From contig NZ_CP093281.1 in NCBI RefSeq assembly GCF_026651855.1, positions 620,001-684,000 on the forward strand: DNA of 64,000 bases. The letters are read 5' to 3'. This DNA is from Pseudomonas silvicola. Lineage in GTDB: Bacteria > Pseudomonadota > Gammaproteobacteria > Pseudomonadales > Pseudomonadaceae. Position numbers and translations under genes: made by a program. The notes under the pieces are model-generated. The model saw only the letters and a program-made list of their open reading frames with translations. It was not told where the DNA came from and did no database searches. Shown piece after piece: positions 1 through 10,203 of this stretch (the first letter of the stretch is position 1; every line of letters starts with the position of its first letter).

Positions 1-1216
1 CCACCGCCACCACCAGTAAACCTGAATGATAACTGTGGGTCCTTGATCGCCCAGGTTTTCCCAGTACGGGCGGCAATCCTAATCCGACAAAGTTGGCGAC
101 CGTATTGATAAAAGCGATGGAGGCCGCTGCGGCCACGCCTGCCAGTTTCTCCGTGGTTACCGCCCAGAATATCGGCGTCAGCGCAAAGTTGAAACCCACG
201 GTCAGAACCAGAGCAGATAAGCAATCCAGAGATTAGTGGTGAATGATTGCCGTCGCCAATGCCAGTCCGGAGAGGATTAACGGCAACCCTAAATGCCACA
301 GCTCGCTCACGTGTTCTGTCAGAGTGACGGCCATTCAGATACGAAGAGTGCACCATAATGAAGGGCACCGCCGACAAAGGCTGATGACGAATTGCTCTGA
401 TCCGCCGCCATGCTTTTAATGATCAGCGCGGCATAAACAGCGTAATGCCGATGGAGCCAAACGCCTGCAGAAACCACACCAGACTCAACAGCAGCACTGT
501 TTTATCTTTTAGGGCACTCCACCAGAATGGTTTTTTCCGGATTTCTACCCCAGCATTGTCTTGCTGCAGACGTTCACGCAGCCGATTTTTGTTTTGTTCA
601 ACCACGGGGCTTGCTCCGGCGAATCGGGCAGGCCATAACACCAGACAGCCAAGAATCAGCGCGGGAATACCTTCAAGAGCAAACAACCAACGCCACCCAG
701 CAATATCGGCGATGCCATGCATATTCAATATCGCACCAGAGACCGGTAAACCAATGATGGATGCGCTGACTGAGCCCATGTAGAAAAACGACATGGCCCG
801 TGCTCGATTGCTTTTGGGAAACCAGCATGAAATGTAGTAAATAATGCCTGGCGCAAAACCTGCCTCAGCCATCCCTGTAGCAAAAAACGCATCACATAGA
901 GTTGATTGGCGGTGTGAACAAACGCCATGCCAGTGCTGACGATGCCCCAGGTAATCATAATGCGCGCTATCCAGCGTCGGGCCAACCTTGGTCATGATCA
1001 CATTGCTGGGAATTTCGAACAGAATATAAGAGATATAAAACATCCCCACGCCCAGACCATACATGCTGGTGGTGAGGCCGAGATCTGCATTCATCTGGAG
1101 TGCGGCAATGGATATATTGGTCTTATCGAGATTAGCAACAAAATAGCAGATGACGATGAAAGGATGATTTTGCTATTCAATTGTTTAAGGGTAGAGGCAT
1201 ATAAATCGTTGCTCAT
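1..1216 (-). CDS. MFS transporter, anion:cation symporter (ACS) family, 3' end outside window
   Basis: Inner-membrane proton-coupled uptake of a small organic anion is the usual role of this family; the substrate cannot be read here. Seen: the N-terminal helix contains CYFVANLDKTNIS, followed by GVGMFYISYILFEIPSNVIM, the helix 2-3 pattern of ACS transporters. Further on come GMAEAGFAPGIIYYISCWFP and, near the window edge, an ITEK-like VTTEKLAGVAAAASIAFIN segment typical of the family C-terminal half. Start chosen at ATG 1214-1216 with a GAGG Shine-Dalgarno. The frame shifts near 1165, near 960 and again below 420, each time with homology continuing, so sequencing error is more likely than a dead gene. 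The C-terminus runs off the left edge. The next gene upstream on the same strand is a secreted hydrolase. Confidence 0.8.
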
Positions 1217-1441
1217 GATAACGACCTCGTAATCGGTTTGGCCTTCTTCAGGCAGCAGTCATACCGCCCGCCAGGCATGCAGGTAAATAAGATGGAGTTG
1301 TTGTTTTTATTATTATCAGGACGAAAAACTGGCGTAGGAACAAATAACAACACGAGGAGTATTGTAGTACTATGAATCTGGATTGTACTACAATATAGAT
1401 CACAAAATGAGAGGAAAAGTAAACTAATACCAACAAGCAAT

Positions 1442-2772
1442 TTACCGCGCCACATCACATATGGCGCGAATAAGTATGCAATGCAACTGTTGCGCAATCG
1501 CGCTGTACATCAGAGCCGCTTCGAGTGGCTGCGCGCTGAAGGAGGGTTCAGCCTGAGGCCAGATTGACCATTGTACGATGACCAGGTTTTCTGCACGGTT
1601 AACCATAATGATTTGCCCATAAATGCCCAGAGCCCAGAGTGAGTGCTTCAGCCCCTCTGCTGCAGTGGGCACGACATGTTGTGCATTGGTAGGGATAGCA
1701 TTATTCCACCATTGATAACCATAATACCCTCCGGATGGGCCGCACTGACAAGTCTTTTGCCTGTGTCCAGATTGCAGCGTCATTCACCCAATGTGTCAGG
1801 CAAGATTTGCTTACCATCGGGCAGGCGACCCTCGTTGAGAATAAATTCACCAAAGCGACCCCAATCTTTCAGCGTGGCGTTGACACCATGAGCACCCACG
1901 TCATGCTTTCCAGCCTGGTAAGCATGCCAGACGCCATCACTGGCCATGCCATTGGGTTGCCATACGGTTTGCTGCAGGTAAGCAGCCAATGACATGCCTG
2001 TTGCCCGTTCAGCACATCCCCAACAACCGATGCGCCGCCGGAAGAGTAAGACCACTGTTCACCCGCAGGATGCGCGCGTTTCAGGTGATGACGATATGAC
2101 GCACACAGGCGCCGTCCAGCTTGCGCCTCACTTTTTGAGTCAACTGCGCAAAGTCAGATTTCGGGTTGGTGTAATCCTCATTCCACGCCACGCCGGAGGT
2201 ATGCTGAATGACCTGTTTAAGCGTCACGCCATCCCACGCGGTTCCCTTCAGTTCGGGTTCATATACAGTGATGTTGTCATCCAGTGAATGAATTTTTCCT
2301 TGCTTGATGGCGATGCCCACCAGTGTAGATACCACCGATTTCCCCACCGAACGCGAGGTCCACAGTGTGCTGTCGGTATTATCCTCGGCAAAATATTTGT
2401 AGGCGACTTTGCCGTTTTTCAGCACCAGCATGCCCGCGACATTTTCACGTTTTAAGTAATCAGCGAGGTGATAGGTGTGGCCATTAACCTGATACTGCGC
2501 ATCGACTAACAGGTTATTGGCACGCGCCAGTGGCTTCGCTTGCCCATGATGAAACACATCTCCCGCATAATTTCGGTAATCATTACGGAAACCGACTACT
2601 CGATCTTTTTGACTCCAGCTCAGCATCTGGTGAGGGTCAGTGTAACTGATGATCAAAGGTGCAGGACAAGGGCGAGCGCCACGCCATCGCACTCTGTCGC
2701 AGCAGTTGCATAGCTACTCACAGCTAGTGAGAGAGAAAACAGCAGGGGTTTAATCACGGTGTGACGTTGCAT
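1442..2772 (-). CDS. Secreted serine hydrolase, beta-lactamase fold (6-aminohexanoate-dimer hydrolase/NylB-like)
   Basis: Hydrolase of the penicillin-binding-protein/beta-lactamase fold, probably an esterase or amidase. Start at ATG 2770-2772 gives a cleavable signal peptide (KPLLFSLSLAVSSYATAA), so it is exported to the periplasm or beyond. The nucleophile motif SxxK is seen as SVGK in WTSRSVGKSVVSTLVG, and the second motif as YSSG in WSYSSGGASVVGD. Between them lies LKQVIQHTSGVAWNEDY, as in NylB-type enzymes. The C-terminus near GYQWW also fits. The protein is about 440 aa when frames are joined, the family length; frameshifts occur near 2640, 2110, 2010 and 1785. A LysR regulator is divergent (start 2888), with 115 bp between, which suggests local control. 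Physiological substrate unknown. Confidence 0.8.
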
Positions 2773-2887
2773 GAAAAGTGCCTTTGTAGTGCAGTTAAGA
2801 GTGCGGCGAGTATAGAAATCTATAGGGCGAGGTTTTGGCTCACCCCATGGGGAAATTCCCCCCAAATGTTAGACATAGGGATTTCAG

Positions 2888-3760
2888 ATGAATGCGCTGC
2901 GCTATTCCTTTTCACAAATTGAAGCCTTTGCGGCGATTGCAGAGTTCGGCACGGTTTCCCGTGCAGCAGAAAAACTGAGGAAAGATCGCACCACCGTGCG
3001 CGATCTCATCGATTACCTGGAGGATGCCCTTGGTTACTCGTTGTTTGAGCGTGAAGGGCGCAAATTGTGCTGACATCCGGGGAGCAGTTACATCGTCAGC
3101 GCATTTGCTGGTGCGTCAGGCTCATGCATTTGAAGCCGCGCAGACCTTGCCGGAGTCGCGCATGCAGCAAATCACGCTGGTGTATGACCCTTGTCCCGCG
3201 TTATTTTTGCAGGCATTCATCAGTGAGGCAGGGCGCAGGTGCGGCTTGTCTGTGGTGCTTCGCGTTTAGAGGCTGAAGAAGCACTGAAATCGGGCAAAGC
3301 CGACATGGCAATTTGTCAGGCTGTGAACCGCACGCTGGGTAATGAGATGGAGTGGAGCGCGTTAGGCGCAATTGAACTGAATTTACGCAGCAAAAGCTTT
3401 ATTTGCCGGACAGGAAACACCGCTGACACGGTTTTTAACCTCGCACTCGAGCCGCAATTAGTGATGCATGCGCAAGCTGATGAGCAATCACGCAGCGCCT
3501 GCTTTCCGGGGCAATCGCTTTTATCAACGAACGGGCCATGCTGAAAAGTCTGATGGAGCAGGGACAAGGCTGGGGATTTTTACCTACGCACTTTCGCCGC
3601 AGAAATGGCATCAGGTCGGTGCTGCCTACTGAGGAGTAGGGCATCAAGGACTGAATATTACGCTTGTGGCGTTGTGGGCTGGTGGAAGAAAGCATCATTG
3701 ATCCATCATCTATCGCAGGCTGCAACAGCTTTGGTTGCAGATGGGGTGAGGTTAAGCTAA
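2888..3760 (+). CDS. LysR-family transcriptional regulator
   Basis: DNA-binding regulator. The N-terminal winged helix-turn-helix is clear: FSQIEAFAAIAEFGTVSRAA, then KLRKDRTTVRDLIDYLEDAL and LFEREGRKL. The substrate-binding half is broken by frameshifts near 3070, 3260, 3500 and 3690, but segments such as LILVYDP-like QITLVYDPCPALFLQAFISEA and GQGWGFLPTHF remain recognisable. Joined frames end at TAA 3758-3760, giving about 290 aa, the usual LysR size. It is divergently transcribed from the NylB-like hydrolase gene; LysR regulators commonly control the divergent neighbour, so that gene and perhaps the MFS transporter after it are the likely targets (inference). Confidence 0.82.
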
Positions 3761-4103
3761 ACCCAGCGACGGATCTCTGCCTCTTCAGTCGCGTTCAAAA
3801 GCTTCAAATCCTAATACTTATATGCCGATACCTCGCCTGGCAGCTCTATCAAAAAAGATAAGCTTTATCAGAGCATTACTGTGAGCGAGGTTAAATTCCT
3901 AAAAATGCCTGCCGTAATCTTCTGTGCGCAAACTGGTATTACCTTCCATGACTGACTACACCTTAAACGTCCTTGTTATTTCTCTTTGCTACTTTTCGCA
4001 TTCTTGATGCGACCTTGCTGGCCTGCGTTGCTGCTGCATGATGCGCACGGCCTACCTTTAAAGCGACCAGACGCGATCCGTCTGGGCCATCACGGAGTTG
4101 ATG
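3761..4103. other. Intergenic stretch, no gene recognised; hairpin before the esterase gene
   Basis: No open frame here has a recognisable product on either strand. A small inverted repeat CCAGACG-N5-CGTCTGG lies at 4067-4085, just before the GGAG ribosome-binding site of the esterase gene, so it would sit in the mRNA leader. It is not followed by a T run and does not look like a terminator. Confidence 0.5.
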
Positions 4104-6042
4104 ATGATAAAGCGCAAATCTGCACTTTCCGCTGTCGCCGTAGCCACTCTTGGGGCGCTTTTGGCTGCCTCTCCTGCACGTGCATGGGATAGTCCTGACG
4201 GTGTTTGGCGATAGCCTAAGCGACAGCGGCAACATTGGTCGTTTTACGGCCGATGGCGCGCAGCATCCGCTATACGATGAAATCCTGGCTGCGCATCTGG
4301 GTGAAAATTTACAGCCTTCAGATTTGGGTGGCAGCAACTATGCGCAAGGTGGTGCTGTGGCAGTACCTAAACTGGATCCTGATTTGAACACCCAGGATCA
4401 GCTGGCGGCTATCTGCAATCCACAGGTGGACGCGCTGATAGCAACGGCTTGTACATTCATTGGGTCGGTGCAAACGATATTGCCGCCGCCGTCACCAATC
4501 CGCTCACCGCACGTGAAACCATCAGCAACAGCGCAATTTCTGCGGCTTCCCAGGTCAAACGCTACTGGATGCGCGGGAGCGGTCATCGTGCCCAATGTTC
4601 CACAATTGGGGCTGACGCCCTACATGGTGCAGATCGTCTTGAGTACGTTTGGAACATCAGCCATGGTTGCGGCTTTTCAGTCGCTCGATAACGCTGCCAC
4701 GCCGGATGCTGCCGCCCGCCAACAGGCGGTGAAGGCCTTTACAGCCGCCGCCGGGCAAATTTCTATCCCACTGCGGTACGGGATGTGTGTTGGCACAACA
4801 ACTGTACGATGCATGGCAAACATAGCACGCAGGTCACCGCACTTTCTGATGGCTAACCAGCAGGAAGAAGCCCAGCTAGCAGCGCTGAAGGGCAATATCG
4901 TTCGGGAGATTTGCAGGACTGTTTAGTGGTGGTGGCGAACCCCGTACGTTATGGTTTGATAACACCATCGGCATTGCCTGTCGGTGGCACCTCTGCAGAT
5001 GAATGCCGCTCCTCTGATGCCGTTTTAGCAGCGCACAAGATTATCTGTTTGCCGATCGCCTGCATCCCAGCCCGGCAGTGCACGCTATGCTGGCAGATTA
5101 TATTCAATCGATTCTTGATGCCCCTGCGCAGGTCGCGGCACTGTCGCAATCCACGCTGCTAATGGCGCGCGACATGCACAATACGCTGGATGGTCATTTG
5201 CAACAGCAGCGTCAACAACCGGCCAGCGCAGGCCAGTTTGATGTTTGGTGGTTACGCCGGGCAGCACGTTGATTATCAGGTGATGCGGAGCAGTGATGCA
5301 AAGCACCACCAATCTGACGTTGGGGATCGGCTATCCAGCTAACCGATAACTGCTTAGAGCAGGTTTGTGTTCTCAAACAGCAATCAGCGCATGGATCCTT
5401 CATCAAACCCCTATGACTACCTGCGCGGTAATCTGGTGGCGCTCTACAGTCAGCTCACCTTGTTCGATCAAAGGCTGGATCAACGCCGATCACCATTATG
5501 CCGATCTCGATTTCGACAGTATCGAGCGTAACATCAACATCGGCCCTGCCACCCGGACTGAACAAGGTAACAGCAGCGGTAAATTACTGGGCATGCGGGT
5601 ACAAACCGGATGGGATTTACCCTTGGGGACGCATATCACCACAGGCCCGGTTGCCAGCTATGCGCTGGATTATGGACGCGGGGTGGCTATGAGGAAATGG
5701 CAATAGCAGCACCCGATGCGCTTCTCTGATCAAACGCTTCACCACAGATCGGTTCAATTGGCTGGCGCGTCGATAGCCGGCAGTGGGTGGTCAATCCGTG
5801 GGCTCAGGTCAGTTATAACCATCAGTTTGTGACACGGATTCAACCACGTGCTGGTTTTTGAAATCCACCCAGACCTCTTGAGCGACGGTGGCGGCTGGGG
5901 ATAAAAACTGGCTGGATGTGGCGTCGGTGCCATGTGCCGTTGGGCGATACGGTCAATGCCTTGTGCTGGCGTGTCCACCGGTCGCCAGTCACAGCGATTA
6001 CCATCAGGTGACCCGAACGTCGGGGTATACGCGACGTTTTGA
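4104..6042 (+). CDS. GDSL-family esterase/lipase autotransporter
   Basis: Outer-membrane-anchored esterase of the type V (autotransporter) class, like EstA/ApeE. Start at ATG 4104 (GGAG 6 nt upstream) yields a signal peptide MIKRKSALSAVAVATLGALL ending ARA. All GDSL catalytic blocks are visible: block I FGDSLSDSGN (nucleophile Ser), block II SNYAQGGA, block III GAND, and block V ADRLHPS with the Asp-x-x-His pair at about 5050-5075. The remaining approximately 300 codons form the beta-barrel, with membrane-strand segments such as QRQHNAD-like regions and a final strand NVGVYATF ending in the obligatory Phe before TGA 6040-6042. Total about 645 aa as in EstA. Frameshifts are frequent (about 4190, 4440, 4590, 4780, 4910, 5030, 5250, 5340, 5690 and later). 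Followed immediately by a strong terminator. Confidence 0.88.
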
Positions 6043-6047
6043 TCTGC

Positions 6048-6085
6048 TGCGCCAGCAAGAAAGCCTTTGCTGGCGCAAGGGTTTC
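6048..6085 (+). terminator. Rho-independent terminator after esterase autotransporter
   Basis: An 11-bp perfect stem TGCGCCAGCAA / TTGCTGGCGCA (6048-6058 and 6067-6077) with an 8-nt loop, followed by a T-containing tract (gggtttcttta). It starts 6 bp after the stop codon of the esterase gene. Confidence 0.75.
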
Positions 6086-6385
6086 TTTACTGTTGTTTCA
6101 CTGATAAGCGAATGAATCAGTAAGTGGCTTAGGTATCAACTCTAGAATCTGGCCCAGAAAAATAATGTTTTGCTACCGACTCAAGCCATAAATGGACTGC
6201 GATTATTCTGTAAAATTCGGCGTTGCCGTTACGCTTTACTCCATCAATCATCATCTTGATTCGTCACCTGTTCTTGTCTGCTATTGAATTCCTCTGATTA
6301 AGCTGGTCCGCATCAACATATTAACTATCAGCTACTTATACTCCATGGGTGCAGTTATTTTCTCTTAATATTTAAGGGATCCACC
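6086..6385. other. Intergenic region upstream of depolymerase gene
   Basis: No gene recognised. The stretch is AT-rich and presumably carries the promoter of the depolymerase gene, but no convincing -35/-10 pair or operator was identified by eye. Confidence 0.4.
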
Positions 6386-8223
6386 ATGGTAAGTACGTCC
6401 AATAACACCTCGCCGCAAAATGCCGTCAACGCCGCAACGGGTACCGTTGTGCAGTTAAAAACCATTGATGAATTACGTGCTACTGAACCGACATCCGCCG
6501 GGGAAATCGCTTCGGTGCTGGAGTACACCAAAGGCAGCAAATGGGCGGAGGGGTGTTGTTTATGACTCCACCGACACCACCAGTGAAGACGATGGTGGGA
6601 TTGCTTTTATCACCGCCGGCAAAGCGCTGGAAGCGTGTCATACAGGACTACAGCACTATCACGGTGCTGGATTTTGGTGCGATTGCCGATGGCAAGACCG
6701 ATTGTATTACGGCCGTAAGACGCATGATTACCTGGTCGCAGCGCGTGCTGCCCGCAGCCGGCATCCGCTTTACGGCCGGGGTGTTTAGCATGTCAACTTT
6801 CGACATCTCAGATAAAGAGATCAACCGTTTTAAAGTCGGTGCCAATGTCAATTTTGGCTACTTTCCGACAACCACGTTGGTTTTCAATTGGGAGACCAGT
6901 ACCACGAGGGCTCCATTTTTTTTAAAGTGAATGCGCGCTATGCAGAGATTTCGGCATTGTGGTGAAAGGCATGAGCTCAAATAACGGCGGATTTATGGTA
7001 CCGCATTTAATAAAGTCGGCTTTTACGCCAACATTACTGGCGGCAGTTTCTGCGCGTGAGCAGTATGGAGTTTCGCTATCTGGGCGGACGAGCACCGGAT
7101 TCGATCGATACGCTGGATTCAGCATTGATCAGTTTTATTCAAGAGGCTGTCAGGACAGCATTGTGTATGCGCGCTGGTCCGATCGTGCAGCAGGTGCCTG
7201 GGACCACAGCACGGCCATTGAATTATCCAACTTCAATTTGCAAGAAAATACCCTAAAGCCGGTGTTGGATTTACCGCGCTGCACCCAACTCTTATTCGTA
7301 ATGGCTGGATTGAACATTCAGAATTCGCCGGGGATTTAACCAATGGCCAGTGGGTGATTGAGGGGCTCGCAATTGAATCAACGACTAATCCGTTAAAATT
7401 GGGCTATTGCCGCGCGTTGATCATTCAGAAGAGTATTCATAACCAAAGCGCCGGGTTTGATTACAGCACCGAAGGTATCGAACCCTGGTCACTGCTGGCG
7501 GAAGGTGATCGCGGGCTGATGGAAATATCGGATTGGGGTGCCATCATTCAGGGCTCGCTAAACTATGATTATATTACCTCGCAACACCATATGGATAACC
7601 GTAGCGATAAAGAGAAATGGTTCTACATTGGCGAATTTAATTTCTCCGATGAAGGGACGCAGATTCACGTGCGTATGGTGGGGACATCGCAAATATTATC
7701 GCAAAGCGCCACGCAAACTCAGTATTCTGACGAACGCCAGAAGGGGTGGCCAATATTTACCTTCAGGCGCGCAACAATGCCAATACCATTGGCAGCTGGT
7801 ATGGCGAAGGCCTGCCCGGTGACGAAAGTGCATATTGAAGGCGGTGCCACCCGCACGAAGCTCTACGTTAAATTGGCACAATTCTACCAGCTTAGCGACC
7901 GCGCAGGTGGAAACGAACGGCAAGTGATCACACGACAGGATTGTGTTTCATCTTCCGTAAAGCTATACCGCCTGTTCAGATGCTGATGCGAAAAAACTGG
8001 ATTCCGCACCTGTGATGGCTTTCGAACAACACTGATTGGCAATGAAAAAGTGGGTATAGGCTACAATAACGACAAAGAGTTGCTGTTGAACGGGACGCTT
8101 ATTCTGGGTAAGCCCGAAGAGTACGAGCCAGGCAAATGGCGTACCCGGCGTTATTTGAAAGTTCGGGTTAATGGTGATGAATGGAGCATTCCATTAAATA
8201 GTGCAACAGAGCCGTTTATCTGA
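6386..8223 (+). CDS. Tailspike-like beta-helix glycan depolymerase (WceF/AmsF-like)
   Basis: Likely enzyme cleaving or trimming a polysaccharide. Start at ATG 6386 with AAGGGA 6 nt upstream; no signal peptide is visible. The N-terminal about 65 residues form a head region (VVQLKTIDELRATEP, then VLEYTKGSKWGGG and VYDSTDTTSEDDGG). This is followed by VLDFGAIADGKTDCITAV, the DFGAxxDGxTD signature that opens pectate-lyase-3/tailspike right-handed beta-helices. Head plus this signature is the organisation of phage tailspikes and of Pantoea/Erwinia EPS-modifying proteins WceF and AmsF (family knowledge, not verified here). Joined frames give about 610 aa, ending WSIPLNSATEPFI at TGA 8221. Frameshifts near 6545, 6610, 6925, 7060, 7250, 7330 and 7720-7980. 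No exopolysaccharide biosynthesis cluster is adjacent; it may be a captured phage gene. Confidence 0.65.
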
Positions 8224-8250
8224 AAAAAGCCAGCAACATCCGTTGCTGGC
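8223..8250 (-). terminator. Terminator-like hairpin between depolymerase and digH
   Basis: Stem GCCAGCAAC / GTTGCTGGC (8229-8237, 8242-8250) with a 4-nt loop. On the minus strand the hairpin is followed by six Ts (A run at 8223-8228), so it is best read as the terminator of the minus-strand digH gene; it could act weakly for the plus strand too. Confidence 0.65.
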
Positions 8251-8313
8251 GAATTATCATTGAATAATTTGGTTGAAATATGCCGGGAAATCCGGCAGTG
8301 ATTGGGCTTGAAA

Positions 8314-9659
8314 TCAACTCCCCCAACGGCTGCGTAAATAATTCACCGCCTGCTGAGTTTGCGGTTGATTAAGGTAGTTTTCGCGAACAGAATAGTGCCG
8401 TTAATTTGTGGCAGAGTCATTAAGGTCGAGCTGTTTTTTCAGTTCCGGCACACCACCATCAATGGTCCAGTGGCTCCATTTTGGAGGTTTCACCGACTTT
8501 ATACAGCGCTACAACGATATAGAGACGGCTGTGCGTGGCTTTGACTCACATTGGCCCACCAGTTCGCGAAAGAGCAACATCATAACGTGCAGCCTGGCGT
8601 GAAAATGGCCAGTAGATCTGTGGCGCGATGTAATCTAACAGGCCCATCTGCACCCATTTGCGTGTATCGGCGTAAGCTTCGTCGTAGGCCGCTGCACCGC
8701 GCGCGTGTCTGAGCCTGCGGGATCGTGGGATACGTTGCGCCACACACCAGCGGGGCTGACGCCGAATTCGACATGCGTTTTAACTGCTTAATGGTGCGGG
8801 ACACTTGTTCAATCAGCTGCTGAGTATTGTGACGTCGCCAGTCCGCTTTCGAGGCATATCCCTGACCATACTGGCGGAAGGTGGTGCTGTCATTCAGCGT
8901 TGAGCCGGGCGATTCCGCATAGAAATAGTCATCAAACTGCACGCCATCGATAGCATAATTCTGCAACCACCGGCCACGATGCTGGTGAATCCAGTCGCGG
9001 GCATCAGGGAATGCCTGGTCCAGCACAAAGCTGATCACCTGCGGGCGGATCCAGTCACGATGGAGCACAAAAACGCTGGCTGGATGCAGGAGTGTAAGTT
9101 GTTGAGTTCTGCCACCGTCGAGGGTTTCACGTTGTAGAAACGCGATAAGGGCGGTTAAACCACGCATGCACTTCTTTTGATACCGCGTTTGTGTGCTTCA
9201 TCCAGCATAAACTGCAGCGGATCGTAACCGGGATCTTTCCCCAATCTTCCCGGTCATCATATCTGACCAGGGTAAGATTTTAGAACGCCACAGTGCCGTG
9301 CCGTCAGGTTTCACCTGGAAGAAGACGGTATTAATGCCGAGGCTTTTGAGTTTATCCAGCTTATCGGTCAACGCCTTTTGTTGCTGGCTGATGCGATTTG
9401 CCGGGCTGGCATTCACTGAGGCTATGGGTGGCCAGTCAAGGCGCGACACCGTGGTGAGCCACACACCACGCACCGGTTCTGCGCTGGCAACGGGCTGAAC
9501 AGGATGCGGTTTCGGCGTTACTGTCGGGAACGGGGTGACCAGTGATTTAGGCGGCTCGGAACTGCAGCTGGCTAAAAGCAGTGCAGCCAATAGCGTGGCC
9601 ATTTTATTCACGGTAGTTATACGGGGAAAACGCGCGGAACAGGCTATGATAAACTCCAT
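8314..9659 (-). CDS. digH: Glycosyl hydrolase-like lipoprotein DigH (YddW)
   Basis: Outer-membrane lipoprotein of the glycoside-hydrolase-like 10 family; E. coli DigH cleaves denuded peptidoglycan glycan strands left after amidase action at the septum. Seen: a lipobox-like [15 protein letters not shown], then [48 protein letters not shown] and [13 protein letters not shown]. These are followed by [16 protein letters not shown] and the C-terminus [11 protein letters not shown], which closely match E. coli YddW along the length. Start ATG 9657-9659 gives about 35 residues ahead of the lipid Cys; a later ATG at the MATLL segment is possible. Frameshifts near 9230, 9150, 8750 and 8400-8600. Monocistronic, with its own terminator. 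Confidence 0.88.
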
Positions 9660-9797
9660 TTTTTTCAATTTACTGTTCGAAGAGCCTCATTCTCTTCTCA
9701 TCAGCCTTAAAGTCAATAAGAGCCCTCGGTAACGTTGTTATGCCATCCATGACGAACGCTGCCCACGGGAACTCACCAAAAACAGGAATACACTGCT

Positions 9798-10124
9798 ATG
9801 ACCTATGAAGACCTTTACCGCCGCATCGCGATGATTGTTTTCAGCTGTGGACCGCAAGGTGCACGCGAATTAATCGTAAAAGCTGAACTGTTTGCCGATG
9901 ACGAGGGCGGTGAATACCAGTTCGATTATCTGGATGAAACGGCAGCCAGCTGGTTTGAACCGGATGCACAGGCGATTGGTGATTTAACTGGAAGCATTGA
10001 AAGATTTCCAACGCACTACTTCGTTGAGCACGATATGACCGAAGGCAGAAGCAGTGTGGAACTCGTTGAACATGGTGATTAACGTGCCCGAAAGTCAATC
10101 AGTATCGATGTGCAATATGAGTAA
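9798..10124 (+). CDS. YezG/DUF600-like immunity protein (orphan)
   Basis: Small acidic protein resembling the YezG (DUF600) immunity family, whose members neutralise nuclease-type polymorphic toxins. Seen: MTYEDLYRRIAMIVF, then GARELIVKAELFADDEGG, YQFDYLDETAASWFEP and an LxxxFxxxYF-like IERFPTHYFVEHDMTEG, in the family order. The uninterrupted frame stops at 10082. Family-like sequence continues in the next frames as VWNSLNMVINVPE and then ISIDVQYE with TAA 10122-10124, so the real gene probably ends there with two frameshifts (about 10055 and 10090), giving about 108 aa. AGGA lies 10 nt before the ATG. No toxin gene is next to it. Family assignment rests on pattern memory and needs a profile search. 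Confidence 0.55.
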
Positions 10125-10203
10125 GGCTTCCGGGCCTCGCAGCGGAAATTTCTGGCGCACTATTATCGCACCGCCACTAACGCCTCGCGCTCGCGCAAAG
10201 CGC

